Both the position numbers and the translations under genes were made by a program. This document shows positions 50,388 to 59,712 of a stretch of DNA of 60,204 nucleotides, piece by piece; position 1 is the first letter of the stretch; each line of letters opens with the position of its first letter. This DNA comes from Candidatus Bathyarchaeota archaeon (GTDB lineage: Archaea; Thermoproteota; Bathyarchaeia; Bathyarchaeales; SOJC01): NCBI GenBank assembly GCA_026014805.1, contig JAOZHR010000032.1:1-60204 (forward strand), read 5' to 3'. The notes beneath the pieces were generated by a model. That model searched no databases and was not told where the DNA came from. It worked only from the letters and a program-made list of their open reading frames with translations.

Positions 50388-51362
50388 ATGGACATTAAAA
50401 GAGGCTTAATTGTTGTTTCAGTTTATCTTGGCGTTTCAGTTTTGATTTTTGCCAGCGACTTTATACCGCTTGGAATGGTTGAAGATGTCAGTGTTTCACC
50501 TGCATTTTTCTCTCTTATCTTGCTTGTCCCACTTTTCTTGTGGTACATGCGTATACGTAGAATGCTTTCTTCAGAGGACGAAACGGAGGAAAACGTTGTC
50601 TGGGTTGAGATCTTCGCCTTATTTCTATTATCAATGGCTGTTCGTATCCCTTTTGTGCTGGTTATGGGGATGGCTTTCGAGAAGACCGCAGTTATTTACC
50701 TTGTCGTCTTGACCGTTGCTTTGGTTAAGAGAAACAATTTAGGTGTTCTTGGTTTCAGAACCGAACATTTCACCCGTTCGCTCTTGATAGGTTTAGTTTA
50801 TTATTTGGTGTTTGGAATGGCTTTGTTCGCAACGTTCTTCGGCTTAATCTACGCGTTTACTGGGCATCTAGTTGTTACGGGTTACGATCTGTTTCCATCT
50901 CTCTTCGTTTTTCCCTTCATGACCTTCTGCGTAGGCGTCAGCGAGGAAGGCCTGTTCCGAGGCTTCATACAGACACGCTTAGCAAAGTTCTATAGTGAAA
51001 GGAAGGCTTTGCTGGTTCAAGCTTTGCTCTTCGGCGTTTGGCACTTCATCTGGCATGTTTCCCCGTTCGACTCAGTCGGAATGCTACTACACGTTTCCAG
51101 CACCTTCGTTTTCGGCTTAGTTTTTGGACAGTTTTACAGAAAGTCGAGGACCCTTATTCCACTTATACTCGCACATGGTCTGGTGGACACAATCGGATAC
51201 GGAGCCACTTTCAATCCGGAGCTAGAAATGGCGGATCCCCGTGTTCAAGGGATTCAAGCACTTTCTTTCATCACAGGCATAATCATCCTTGCCTTGTGCA
51301 CAAAGTTTCTAGCAGGAAAGGCACAGGTTAACGCCGAAACGCATGTGCGTGCACAGCTCTGA
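50388..51362 (+). CDS. CPBP-family intramembrane metalloprotease
   Basis: 324 residues, about eight helices. Catalytic motifs of the CAAX-protease/Rce1 family: VSEEGLFRGFIQTRL (EExxxR), FGVWHFIWHVS (FxxxH), and LILAHGLVDTIG. Cleaves within or near the membrane; roles range from CAAX processing to bacteriocin immunity. The last codons run into a 17-base alternating tract (51339-51355), so the original C-terminus may have been altered. Confidence 0.9.
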   Translation: MDIKRGLIVVSVYLGVSVLIFASDFIPLGMVEDVSVSPAFFSLILLVPLFLWYMRIRRMLSSEDETEENVVWVEIFALFLLSMAVRIPFVLVMGMAFEKTAVIYLVVLTVALVKRNNLGVLGFRTEHFTRSLLIGLVYYLVFGMALFATFFGLIYAFTGHLVVTGYDLFPSLFVFPFMTFCVGVSEEGLFRGFIQTRLAKFYSERKALLVQALLFGVWHFIWHVSPFDSVGMLLHVSSTFVFGLVFGQFYRKSRTLIPLILAHGLVDTIGYGATFNPELEMADPRVQGIQALSFITGIIILALCTKFLAGKAQVNAETHVRAQL

Positions 51363-51364
51363 AG

Positions 51365-51377
51365 ATGCATGCATGCA
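51365..51377. repeat. ATGCATGCATGCA tract
   Basis: Thirteen alternating bases two bases after the CPBP stop; followed at 51404-51416 by GCGCGCGCGCATG. With the tract inside the gene's 3' end, three occur within 80 bases. Confidence 0.6.
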
Positions 51378-51403
51378 GTGGTAATGGAAAATGGTAATGT
51401 TGG

Positions 51404-51416
51404 GCGCGCGCGCATG
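51404..51416. repeat. GCGCGCGCGCATG tract
   Basis: Same thirteen bases as the tract at 35132-35144. Confidence 0.6.
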
Positions 51417-51449
51417 AAGTTTTTTCCACAAGCAATAAAACTGTAGAAG

Positions 51450-52616
51450 ATGACTGATTCTAGCCATGGGAGACCTACTTGCAGAGAAGGGAACTGTTTG
51501 CGGCAGATCAGAGTTGCTATTCTTATCCAAGTCTTGAATTCTTTTGTTAGTGGCATTCTTACAGTTGTTTTGCCTTTGATGATGGCAGAGAGAAACATTG
51601 ACATAGTGACTATGGGTCTTGTTTTTGCAGCTATGCCTATGATTTTTCAGCTTGGAAGAATGTTTTTTGCCATCGTGTCTGATTTTTGGGGGAGAAAGCC
51701 TTTCTTTGCCTTGAATGGAATATTGGGGGTTATCTCAAACTTGATCTATTACTTAGCATATACCCCGTTGGAATTCTTATTTGGAAAGGTTATGGAGGGA
51801 GTTAAAAGCGGTTCTTTGTGGGCAGTCAATAGAGCCTTCCTTCTAGAAAAAAGTGAGAGAAAATGGAGAACACTGGTAAGTTTAAGAACAACAGCTTACA
51901 TTTCTTCTGCTGTCGGGAGTTTGTTTGCTGGTTTTCTTGTGGTTTGGTTCTTCTATGAAGGAACTTTGATGTTGTGTGTTTTACTTGGAGTTTCTGTTAT
52001 TCCACTATCTCTCTTGTTGGTGGGCGGAGTAAAGAAAAAGTTGAGTGTATCGAAAGCTTTGCATGTGTTGGATTTTAGAAAGAAGAGAAAGATTTTCAAG
52101 ACCTGTTTTTTCCTGTTTTTTGTTATGGGTTTGTCTTTTGGATTTGTGAGTGGCTTTGTCTATCCCCTGTTTTTGAGTAGTAATGGCTTTAAAGCTGAGA
52201 CAATAGGTATACTGCTTGGTTTGCAGATCTTATTAGCTGGTTTCATCTCGCATCTTTTTGCTGGGAGATTTGAAATAAGCAAGCTCATAATCATCAGTGG
52301 GGTGCTCTACTCATTTGCACTTATTTCTATTGGATTCTCGAGTTCAGTAATTGCTGGTATTCTTGTAGTTGCTTATGGTGTTATTGAAGGTTTTCTTGGC
52401 ATTGGTCAGGAGGGGATTCTGTCAAGGATTGTAAATAAAGAATCTTATGGAACTGACATAGGATTGTTATGGATGGGGCACCATTGTGGAAGATCCTTCA
52501 GTCTTGCCATGTCAGGGTTACTTATCTCGCTATTTGGTTTTGTAGCTCCATTCCTAGTGTCTGCTTTCATTTTCGCACTCTTTTACATACCGTCATTCTT
52601 CATTCTAAGAGAGTAG
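51450..52616 (+). CDS. MFS transporter
   Basis: 388 residues, twelve helices. Signature-like loop 2-3 segment MFFAIVSDFWGRKPFFALNG; another loop FEISKLIIISGVLYSF in the second half; conserved SERKWRTLVSLRTTAYISSA. Not closely related to the two other MFS groups here. Likely efflux carrier. Solitary, with two tracts upstream. Confidence 0.88.
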   Translation: MTDSSHGRPTCREGNCLRQIRVAILIQVLNSFVSGILTVVLPLMMAERNIDIVTMGLVFAAMPMIFQLGRMFFAIVSDFWGRKPFFALNGILGVISNLIYYLAYTPLEFLFGKVMEGVKSGSLWAVNRAFLLEKSERKWRTLVSLRTTAYISSAVGSLFAGFLVVWFFYEGTLMLCVLLGVSVIPLSLLLVGGVKKKLSVSKALHVLDFRKKRKIFKTCFFLFFVMGLSFGFVSGFVYPLFLSSNGFKAETIGILLGLQILLAGFISHLFAGRFEISKLIIISGVLYSFALISIGFSSSVIAGILVVAYGVIEGFLGIGQEGILSRIVNKESYGTDIGLLWMGHHCGRSFSLAMSGLLISLFGFVAPFLVSAFIFALFYIPSFFILRE

Positions 52617-52786
52617 TATAGACAAAAGGGAAATGCCTTACATAACTTATGATGTCGTGAGCGCAGCATTATAGAAGATTGAAATTTCTTCCATGAACCA
52701 ATGTAAATGCAGATCGAATTGACAAAAATTCAGCAGACTTAATCTTAGATTCAAGAGATGATATGTAAAAATGGATGGATAATTTG

Positions 52787-52891
52787 ATGAGTGAATCCAA
52801 GAAACACGAATGTTGCGGTCAAACCTTTAACACAAAAGAAGAATTGGAAGCACATAATGAGAAGCATCACAAGAAATCTTGTTGCAAGTAG
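52787..52891 (+). CDS. C2H2 mini zinc-finger protein, 34 residues
   Basis: ATG 52787 to TAG 52891. One classic C2H2 finger: HECCGQTFNTKEELEAHNEK, then HH, ending KKSCCK. Archaeal single-finger proteins of this kind are folded and often regulatory. TTG 52784 is an alternative start. Confidence 0.65.
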   Translation: MSESKKHECCGQTFNTKEELEAHNEKHHKKSCCK

Positions 52892-53014
52892 CCAAACAAC
52901 ATAATCCCAAATGACAAACCACCCATATTTTTTAAATTTGTTCTCACAAGCTAAACTGGATTTTCCACAAACCATAAAAACTGAAGGAAGCAAATTGTAT
53001 GTTGATGTGATGAC

Positions 53015-53521
53015 TTGAGGAAACTAAAAGATATTGATTACAAGATTCTCTTCGAGTTGCTGAAGAACTCTAAGATGAGTGATAGGAAACTGGCTAAGAA
53101 AGTTGGGGTTTCTCAGCCAACCGTAACAAGAAGGAGAGCAAGGTTGGAAAAAGATGTAATTGACGGTTATACTCTTGTCCCAAAATGGGAGAAACTGGGA
53201 TATGAGATTCTTGCATTCACGTTTGTCAAAACGAAACAGACCCTTGGATTAAAAGAAAAATCTGAAGCTGCTGTGAAGAGAGGGACAGAATGGCTGATGA
53301 ACCAAGCCAATGTCATTATGAGTGGTGGATGCAGAGGAATGGGTGTGAATGCCTTTATGATATCGGTTCACAAGAGCTACTCAGACTTTGACAGCTTCAT
53401 GGCTAAACATAAACGAGAATTGGGGGATACGTTTACTGATGTTCAAACGGTTCTTGTGAATCTTGGTGGAAATCAGATACTCAAGCCTCTTCACTTGAAA
53501 TACTTGGCAGAAGCAAAATAG
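53015..53521 (+). CDS. Lrp/AsnC-type transcriptional regulator
   Basis: 168 residues, TTG start. N-terminal winged helix: IDYKILFELLKNSKMSDRKL, AKKVGVSQPTVTRRRARLEK, followed by the linker DGYTLVPKWEKLGYEILAFT. The C-terminal ligand domain is longer and less canonical than in Lrp, with two helical insertions. The ligand is unknown. It neighbours a flavodoxin gene on the other strand. Confidence 0.82.
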   Translation: MRKLKDIDYKILFELLKNSKMSDRKLAKKVGVSQPTVTRRRARLEKDVIDGYTLVPKWEKLGYEILAFTFVKTKQTLGLKEKSEAAVKRGTEWLMNQANVIMSGGCRGMGVNAFMISVHKSYSDFDSFMAKHKRELGDTFTDVQTVLVNLGGNQILKPLHLKYLAEAK

Positions 53522-53608
53522 TCTTTCCACTATTCATGTTAGCAACACTGCTAGCAGCCATAGTGCATAGAAGAAAAAGGGCAAATCCCACAAGAATTTC
53601 GGCAAGGT

Positions 53609-54139
53609 CTACTCCTGAACTTGTGATAGAACCTTTCTTGCGAATTCTCTAGCTTTCTGTAGGTCTTCAGGTGTTGGATGCTTCATTACTTCTTTGACAT
53701 ATTTTTCCCATTCATCAGAGGATGTGATTACCTCTCTCTTTATGAATTCTTGTATTGGAGGAGGTGGTACACCTTGGCAATTGTAACAACCCTCGAAGTC
53801 AATTTTCTTTTCTTTGCTTGCTTTTTGAAAAGATGATGTGCATTTAGATGCCCATCTGTTGAACCATTCTGAGGAGGTTGCACGAGTAAAGAATCCTGCA
53901 AGCTTAAACTTAGGTGAATGTGGAATAGCATCCAAGATTCTTTTTAATGGAGCCGCTAGGTCTGTTGAGTGACAAGCTGAACCTAGAAAAACAACATCAT
54001 AATCATTCAAAATGTCCACTGTAACCTCATCAACTCTCTTCAAATTTGCCTCATGCTTCTTTGAAGCCTCTTCATAAATGGATCTAGCAACCTTCTCAGT
54101 GTTACCCGTTTCGCTATAATAAGCAATCAACACTCTCAT
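53609..54139 (-). CDS. Flavodoxin-family protein
   Basis: 176 residues with the FMN phosphate loop YYSETGNTEKVARSIYEEAS at the N-terminus and the second FMN loop LGSACHSTDLAAPLKRILDA. A CYNCQG pair near residue 130 is unusual for flavodoxin and may bind metal or form a disulfide. Acts in low-potential electron transfer or as an NAD(P)H:quinone-type reductase. Confidence 0.87.
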   Translation of the reverse strand: MRVLIAYYSETGNTEKVARSIYEEASKKHEANLKRVDEVTVDILNDYDVVFLGSACHSTDLAAPLKRILDAIPHSPKFKLAGFFTRATSSEWFNRWASKCTSSFQKASKEKKIDFEGCYNCQGVPPPPIQEFIKREVITSSDEWEKYVKEVMKHPTPEDLQKAREFARKVLSQVQE

Positions 54140-54442
54140 CTAAACAGCTCCTGACTCTAACCTTCAAAGGATTCCAATTGCCACTACTTTGACAAGAAAA
54201 CTTATTTTAAGATTTCCCGAAAAGTCTCTTTGCACAAGTCATAAAACAAGAATATGATGAATATGACAAGCGTTTAAACCGATTTCAGCATGCATACTTT
54301 ATCATCATGTTTGCTGTAGAGCTAGATTTTATATGGTTGGCTCTATACCAATTAGAATAAGATTCCCAATCTATGTTAGAATCTTTGGGAATCAAATTGG
54401 GAATAAATATGCTCTTAGAAGGCTTAGATTCCTGATTTGCAT

Positions 54443-54520
54443 GGGGCTGTCGGCTAGCTTGGTCGAGGCTATGAGACTTGGGCTCTCGTGACCCCGGTTC
54501 AAATCCGGGCAGCCCCACCA
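54443..54520 (+). tRNA. tRNA-Pro (TGG)
   Basis: A complete cloverleaf. Acceptor GGGGCTG (54443-54449) pairs with CAGCCCC (54510-54516). D-arm has GGC/GCT with a GG-containing loop. Anticodon arm TGAGA-CTTGGGC-TCTCG gives anticodon TGG. T-arm is CCCGG-TTCAAAT-CCGGG. Discriminator A is followed by an encoded CCA (54518-54520). No intron. Confidence 0.95.
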
Positions 54521-54544
54521 TCGGGCGCCTTCCCTCTGATGCTC

Positions 54545-54682
54545 TTATTTTGACCTTTTTGTGTAGACGTTCAAAAATAGATTGACCGATATTTTCAGAT
54601 GGTTATCACACGCTTCAGGAAAATTGAAACCTAATTCGCTGGATTTCAAGTCTAGAACGCACAGTGTTTCTCTTTGGGTCAT
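54545..54682 (-). CDS. Shortened antitoxin-like protein next to tRNA-Pro
   Basis: 45 residues from ATG 54682: MTQRETLCVLDLKSSELGFN, FPEACDNHLKISVNLF, and a basic end. It matches the gene beside the tRNA-Gln fragment (59713-59970) in the ELGFN-x-x-CxNHLK core, but lacks its N-terminal LDAEIVKK part. The start overlaps the stop of the membrane-protein gene upstream (ATGA). Possibly a decaying CcdA/ribbon-helix-helix-like antitoxin. Confidence 0.45.
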   Translation of the reverse strand: MTQRETLCVLDLKSSELGFNFPEACDNHLKISVNLFLNVYTKRSK

Positions 54683-55005
54683 TCTGAGTTTGCTGCTTTT
54701 TTGTTGGACCTCTGGGTTTTCTGCAATTCAACATATTCTTCTACTGCTTTTTTAACATCCCAAGGTTTCCGTTCAGCCATCAGTAGTTTCAAATAGTTTT
54801 TCGCTCTTTTCTTCATTACATAATACCATAAAGCAGTAGGTGGGGTCAGAAACAAGGCATATACAAGCCACCCAAAGATTCCCACCCTTAAGGATAATAC
54901 AAAAAATAAAGGGACGAATGGATAGAAGAAAACAAAAAGCAATTCAGCAAAGAACTCCAAGATATACCTATCCATCTCACGTTCCTCTAACCGACAGAAA
55001 TTCAT
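54679..55005 (-). CDS. Small membrane protein, 108 residues
   Basis: Two or three helices (about 14-35, 40-62) followed by a charged coiled-coil tail (KNYLKLLMAERKPWDVKKAV, EEYVELQKTQ). Four-base coupled to the antitoxin-like frame downstream. No family recognised. Confidence 0.6.
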   Translation of the reverse strand: MNFCRLEEREMDRYILEFFAELLFVFFYPFVPLFFVLSLRVGIFGWLVYALFLTPPTALWYYVMKKRAKNYLKLLMAERKPWDVKKAVEEYVELQKTQRSNKKAANSE

Positions 55006-55207
55006 CCGAATTATTTAAGACTTAGCACAAACGACATTTGAAAGAAATCTTGAAAATCATTCCTTGGTTCAAGGTGCGAAGCTAGATAGAATGCTTGCTC
55101 GTCCTTCTCTAGAACTCAAAACTAAAATACAATTGTGCAATTTTAAAATCTAGACAAGAGTCTTTATTCAACCACAAATTGTATGTTAGTTTAAGGGACG
55201 TGATTGA

Positions 55208-55450
55208 TTGACTGCGCTACTGTGCAAATTAGGGTTACACAGATGGAGAAATTATGTAGAACGTGTGCTCATAGTTTGGAAAGAACCAGGATTTCTCCCA
55301 GGAACTAAGAACGAAAGGCGAAAACAAGTTTTCTCTGAAAGGGAATGCTTGCGGTGTGGAATTAAGGAAAAGAGGAAATTTACTGAAAATATTGATGGAA
55401 CTCTGGCAGCAATAGGATGGGAAATAATAGAAGAAAGTCAAACAACATGA
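55208..55450 (+). CDS. Small Cys-containing protein, 80 residues
   Basis: TTG start. LLCKLGLHRWRNYVERVLIV at the start and ERECLRCGIKEKRKF in the middle form a CKLGLHRW...CLRCG pattern seen in small DUF1660-like zinc proteins. Function unknown. A tract (55471-55480) follows. Confidence 0.6.
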   Translation: MTALLCKLGLHRWRNYVERVLIVWKEPGFLPGTKNERRKQVFSERECLRCGIKEKRKFTENIDGTLAAIGWEIIEESQTT

Positions 55451-55508
55451 AGAATATGTATACAAGCGCTTGCGTGCGCAACATGTGACTATTATCCTAT
55501 GTAGTTGT

Positions 55509-55991
55509 TTATTCTACCTTCTTCAGCTTGCGGTGTCTCGGACGCTTCCCGGTTTTTTCAAATTCTTTAAAATGCTTAAGGAAAAGGGGTGTTTCCGGTG
55601 CTGACTGCACAAATTCTACGAACCTTGTGAGCTTTCCTATGGTTTCACGGTTTATTTTATGTTCTATCTCGCAAGCATCCTTCTCAGCAGTCTCTTCACT
55701 AACCCCTATCATTATCAAAAACTTCTTTAATGCTTGGTGTCGTCGTTCTAGAGTTTCTGCAAGCGATTTTCCTCTAGTCGTCAGTACAACGCCTCTGTAC
55801 CGCGTGTAGGTGACGAATTTCTGTTCATCCAGTTTCTGAAGCATGTTTGTTACGCTTGGAGGTTTCACGTCTAATGTATCAGCTATGTCCGCAACTCTAG
55901 CGTAACCATGTTCTCTGATTAGGCTGTGAATTGTTTCAATATAACCTTCTTCGTTTTCGCTGAGTTTGACTGTTTTGTCTTTTTTCACCAT
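55509..55991 (-). CDS. DtxR/MntR-family metal-dependent repressor
   Basis: 160 residues. Winged helix SENEEGYIETIHSLIREHGY, VADIADTLDVKPPSVTNMLQ, then metal-binding helices (CEIEHKINRETIGKLTRFVE). No C-terminal SH3-like domain, so the MntR-like short form. Divergent from feoAB with a 106-base promoter region, so it most likely represses iron uptake when Fe(II) or Mn(II) is plentiful. Confidence 0.92.
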   Translation of the reverse strand: MVKKDKTVKLSENEEGYIETIHSLIREHGYARVADIADTLDVKPPSVTNMLQKLDEQKFVTYTRYRGVVLTTRGKSLAETLERRHQALKKFLIMIGVSEETAEKDACEIEHKINRETIGKLTRFVEFVQSAPETPLFLKHFKEFEKTGKRPRHRKLKKVE

Positions 55992-56011
55992 TGTTTGCCT
56001 CTAGAATTGTT

Positions 56012-56057
56012 TTAGGTTTGACTAACATTGTTATATTAAACTAAATCCTTATTTATA
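56012..56057. promoter_or_regulatory. Candidate DtxR operator and feoA promoter
   Basis: An imperfect inverted repeat (TTTAGGTTTGACTAAC and TTATATTAAACTAAAT, about 56012-56046) is followed by a TATA-like TTTATAAG (about 56050-56057), some 40 bases before the feoA start. The location between the repressor and feoA makes it the natural operator. Confidence 0.45.
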
Positions 56058-56097
56058 AGCCTTCCACATATACAAGTGCCCGCCACCCAAACAGAGG

Positions 56098-56370
56098 ATG
56101 ATAAAACTGGAACTGCCACTAACCCGCCTTAGAAACGGCGAAAGCGGAGTCATAGTCTCCATCAACGCATCACCAAGTCATCATCATCGTCGCCGCCGCA
56201 AATGGGGTTTTCAAAAAAGACTAGAAGACATGGGTCTCACCCCAGGAACCAAAGTAACAGTAGTCAGATCAGCCCCTTTCCATGGCCCAATAGAACTCCA
56301 CGTAAGAGGCTCCAGACTAGCAATCGGAAGAGGAATGGCAGAGAGAATTCTAGTGAGCGCAGAAAGGTGA
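56098..56370 (+). CDS. feoA: FeoA ferrous iron transport protein
   Basis: 90 residues, SH3-like fold. LTRLRNGESGVIVSINAS, then FQKRLEDMGLTPGTKVTVVR and SRLAIGRGMAERILV are the family pattern. Between them is an unusual HHHRRRRK stretch (about residues 25-32) that could bind metal or the membrane. Assists FeoB. Its TGA overlaps the feoB GTG. Confidence 0.9.
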   Translation: MIKLELPLTRLRNGESGVIVSINASPSHHHRRRRKWGFQKRLEDMGLTPGTKVTVVRSAPFHGPIELHVRGSRLAIGRGMAERILVSAER

Positions 56371-58313
56371 CCAAAAAACAAATAATCATCGCCCTAGCTG
56401 GCAACGCAAACGTTGGAAAATCAGTAATATTTAACCACCTAACGGGAATGCACCAACACATCGGAAACTGGCCTGGAAAAACAGTTGAAAAAGCAGAAGG
56501 AACACTTCACTTCAGGGACTACACCGTAGACATCATTGATCTGCCTGGAATCTATTCCCTATCAACTTTTTCCATAGAAGAACTTATCTCGAGGGAATAC
56601 ATCGCAATCGAGAGCCCTGACCTCGTAATTAATGTCGTTGATGCCTCGGTTCTAGAAAGGAACTTGTTCTTCACGCTTCAGTTAGCGGAACTTGAGACCC
56701 CGATGATAGTAGCTTTGAATCAGATGGATATGGCAGAAAAGAAGGGTATAAAAATTGACCATAAGAAACTGGAAGAAATTCTAGGCGTACCCGTAATTCC
56801 AACTGTGGCACCAAGCCGAGTCGGCATCTACGAGCTGCTGCATGCATCTGTTGCCACCATTGAAAAGGGAGAGGTTGCCCCTTCCAAAATTAGATATGGA
56901 GAGGAAATTGAGGAGAAAATCCAAGAACTCAGTAAATTAGTCAAGAGGCTGCAGCTTCCATACCCTGCTAGATGGGTCGCGATAAAACTTTTGGAAGGAG
57001 ACGAGCAAATAGAGAACAAAATTCGCCAGATGGCCCCTAACATCTTGGCGACCGCAAGAAAGCTCGCAGACGAAATCGAGAATATTCATGGACATTCCTG
57101 TACAACTGTTATAACATCTGAGCGATACGAGATCGCAGGATGCATTGCCCGAGAAGTACAAGAAATAGTGACGCCGGCAAAACCTCCTATGCGGGAAAAA
57201 TTACACGCCTTAACAACTCATGCAGTCCTCGGATACCCAATAATGGCTGCAGTGATACTCGCTATCTTTTTTGGCATCTTCTCCTTTGGGGACTACATGT
57301 CTGGTTTGTTGAGTGATCTCTTTTATGGACTAGAGCCTGTTTTTGAAAGTGTTTTAGGAACTGGCATTTTAGGAGAACTAGTTTGGGGCGGCATTTTAGA
57401 AGGGCTAATTGCAGGGGTTACAATTGTGTTGCCTTACATTCTTCCATTTTATCTAATGTTGTACTTTCTTGAGGACTCGGGCTACCTTAGTAGAATTGCG
57501 TTTCTGATGGATAATTTGATGCATAAGATAGGTCTACACGGGAAGGCGTTTATCCCGATGATGCTCGGTTTCGGCTGTAATGTTCCTGCCTGTCTCGGAT
57601 GCCGAATAATGGAGACTGATAAGGAGCGGCTTATTGCGATTTTTGTTGTCACGTTGGTGCCTTGCGCCGCGACAACAGTGATAATTCTCGGTCTTGTCGG
57701 AGCCTTTGTAGGCTTTCAGTGGGCACTACTATTGTACGCTGTTGACTTGTTCATCATTTTTATTCTCGGAAGAATAGCGTTCAAGGCTTTGCCGGGTGAA
57801 CCAACTGGATTGATAATGGAGATGCATGACTACAAAATACCACACGCAAAGACCATAGCAAAGCAAACTTGGTTTAGGTTAGAAGAATTTGTCAAGATGG
57901 CGTTTCCACTTATAATACTAGGAAGTTTCGTAATCAAACTTGCGGAGATTCTCAACCTATTAGAGCCAATAGCGTACGTCCTCAGCCCCATAACTGTCCT
58001 TTGGTTGGGGTTGCCTGCAATCACTGGAATAACCTTGATTTTTGGAATACTAAGGAAAGAACTGACCTTGATAATGCTAGCAACTCTTCTAGGGACCTCA
58101 AATTTTGCGGGGGTTCCTGATTTTGGACCGATACAGATGATAGTGTTCACCTTAGTGGCGATGCTCTATATCCCTTGTATTTCAACCATCGGAGCACTGG
58201 TTAAAGAGTTGGGTTGGAAGAAAGCACTGTTCATATCAGTTTTTGAGGTAGCTTTTGCAATTTTTATTGGCGGAATAGCATTCAGACTACTATTATTAGC
58301 AAACATTTGGTGA
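56367..58313 (+). CDS. feoB: FeoB ferrous iron transporter
   Basis: 648 residues from GTG 56367, which overlaps the feoA stop; an open frame extends upstream to 56202 but that part is feoA in another frame. N-terminal G domain: G1 GNANVGKS, G3 DLPG, G4 NQMD. A GDI-like helical region precedes eight or more membrane helices with gate motifs [14 protein letters not shown] and [13 protein letters not shown], and [20 protein letters not shown]. Imports Fe(II). Confidence 0.96.
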   Translation: MTKKQIIIALAGNANVGKSVIFNHLTGMHQHIGNWPGKTVEKAEGTLHFRDYTVDIIDLPGIYSLSTFSIEELISREYIAIESPDLVINVVDASVLERNLFFTLQLAELETPMIVALNQMDMAEKKGIKIDHKKLEEILGVPVIPTVAPSRVGIYELLHASVATIEKGEVAPSKIRYGEEIEEKIQELSKLVKRLQLPYPARWVAIKLLEGDEQIENKIRQMAPNILATARKLADEIENIHGHSCTTVITSERYEIAGCIAREVQEIVTPAKPPMREKLHALTTHAVLGYPIMAAVILAIFFGIFSFGDYMSGLLSDLFYGLEPVFESVLGTGILGELVWGGILEGLIAGVTIVLPYILPFYLMLYFLEDSGYLSRIAFLMDNLMHKIGLHGKAFIPMMLGFGCNVPACLGCRIMETDKERLIAIFVVTLVPCAATTVIILGLVGAFVGFQWALLLYAVDLFIIFILGRIAFKALPGEPTGLIMEMHDYKIPHAKTIAKQTWFRLEEFVKMAFPLIILGSFVIKLAEILNLLEPIAYVLSPITVLWLGLPAITGITLIFGILRKELTLIMLATLLGTSNFAGVPDFGPIQMIVFTLVAMLYIPCISTIGALVKELGWKKALFISVFEVAFAIFIGGIAFRLLLLANIW

Positions 58314-58399
58314 TCGGAAAACACTCGGCAAAGCTGCTTTCCATCAAAAAAGCTAAGTCTTAGCAGGAAATACTGAAGGCATACAAGAGGGAAAGATGC

Positions 58400-59596
58400 T
58401 TGAGTTCGCTAGAATATGAAATCGGTTTTCTCTCAAAAATGATTGAAATTGACACCGAATCAGTCTCAAAAAAAAATTACGACAAATGTGCATCCATAAT
58501 CGTAAAAGAGGCAGAACGAAACTCCCTAGACGTAGAGATAATTGACGGCGAAAAAGGAGCAAGAGACGGGCTTTCACGACCAAATGTTATAGTGACGCTT
58601 GACGTAGGTTCAGACGTAACATTGCTTCTTGAATCTCACTTCGACATTGTCCCACCTGGACTCAACTGGACATACCCTCCATTCAAGCTAACAGTTGAAA
58701 ATGGAAAAGCCTACGGAAGAGGCACTGCAGACAACAAATCAGGCATTGCAGCCGCAATGGGGGCATTGCGACAACTAAGGAAGGAAAAGTTGGACATAAA
58801 CCTCAAACTCATCGCCGGAGTGGACGAAGAAATCGGCGGGCGATACGGCGTCGACTATGTGCTAAGCGACTGCGGAGTAAAAGGCGATGCAGCGCTAGTT
58901 GTTGACGCAGGTCTAGAAAGGCTTTACCTAGGAGCAAGCGGCATTCTCTGGGGAAAAATAACAGTTGAAGGAAAACAAGGGCACGCGGGATATCCTTTCA
59001 AAGCCAAAAACGCCATAGACGAAGCTGTGAAGCTACTTGCCGCCTTAGAACCCTACAAGAATGAAGTGGAGAAAAAAGAATCAACTCTACATGCACCGCC
59101 TGAAGCTCCAAGACAATTCGTTTGGGGAAGATACACAGTAACAATGATCCGAGGAGGAGAAAAAGAAAACGTAATACCCGGCACTTGCGAATTCCGCTTT
59201 GATCGGAGACTTCTTCCAGAAGAACAAGTAGGACAGGCTGAAAAGGAATTTAGAAACTTCTTCCAAGACGCATTACAAAAAACTGGTTGCAAAGCGTCAC
59301 TTGAGATTACCAGCAAGCTTCCAGGCTACCACACTTCAAAGGATGTCGTCTTTGTGCAAACGGTCTCAGAAAGCATCAAGAAAACAATAGGCCACAGTTT
59401 GCCCTTCGCTGCTGAGCTTGGAGGAAACGATGGAAGCTTTTTCGCCAAAAACGGGATCCCAGTCGTAAGCTACGGAACCATTAGAGCTGACACACACTAT
59501 CATGGTTTAGATGAATTTGTGCACCTCGAAGACATAAAGATCATTCGAGACTTGATAATCAACTTAGGAAGAGTAGCAAGAGAGAAAATAGCATAA
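58400..59596 (+). CDS. M20-family metallopeptidase/deacylase (ArgE/DapE/ACY1-like)
   Basis: 398 residues, TTG start behind GAGGGAAAG. Metal ligands and catalytic residues: LLESHFDIVPPG (His, Asp), GRGTADNKSGIAAAMGAL (Asp), GVDEEIGGRYG (Glu-Glu), and a late THYHGLDEFV histidine. The dimerisation domain begins KITVEGKQGHAGYPFK. May be a dipeptidase, acetylornithine or succinyl-diaminopimelate deacylase; not decidable here. Confidence 0.9.
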   Translation: MSSLEYEIGFLSKMIEIDTESVSKKNYDKCASIIVKEAERNSLDVEIIDGEKGARDGLSRPNVIVTLDVGSDVTLLLESHFDIVPPGLNWTYPPFKLTVENGKAYGRGTADNKSGIAAAMGALRQLRKEKLDINLKLIAGVDEEIGGRYGVDYVLSDCGVKGDAALVVDAGLERLYLGASGILWGKITVEGKQGHAGYPFKAKNAIDEAVKLLAALEPYKNEVEKKESTLHAPPEAPRQFVWGRYTVTMIRGGEKENVIPGTCEFRFDRRLLPEEQVGQAEKEFRNFFQDALQKTGCKASLEITSKLPGYHTSKDVVFVQTVSESIKKTIGHSLPFAAELGGNDGSFFAKNGIPVVSYGTIRADTHYHGLDEFVHLEDIKIIRDLIINLGRVAREKIA

Positions 59597-59712
59597 GATC
59601 CAATACGAATTTGTCCTCCAGATGTTGCACCAAGTTCTCGTTGACCTTTCTCAAATGAGAGCACCTATCTTGGCGTATGGTGGGGCCAGACCGGACTAAT
59701 ACCAAAAAGAGT

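Noticed and set aside
56202-56366. Upstream extension of FeoB
   Set aside because: This part is the feoA coding sequence read in another frame; GTG 56367 overlapping the feoA stop is the natural start.
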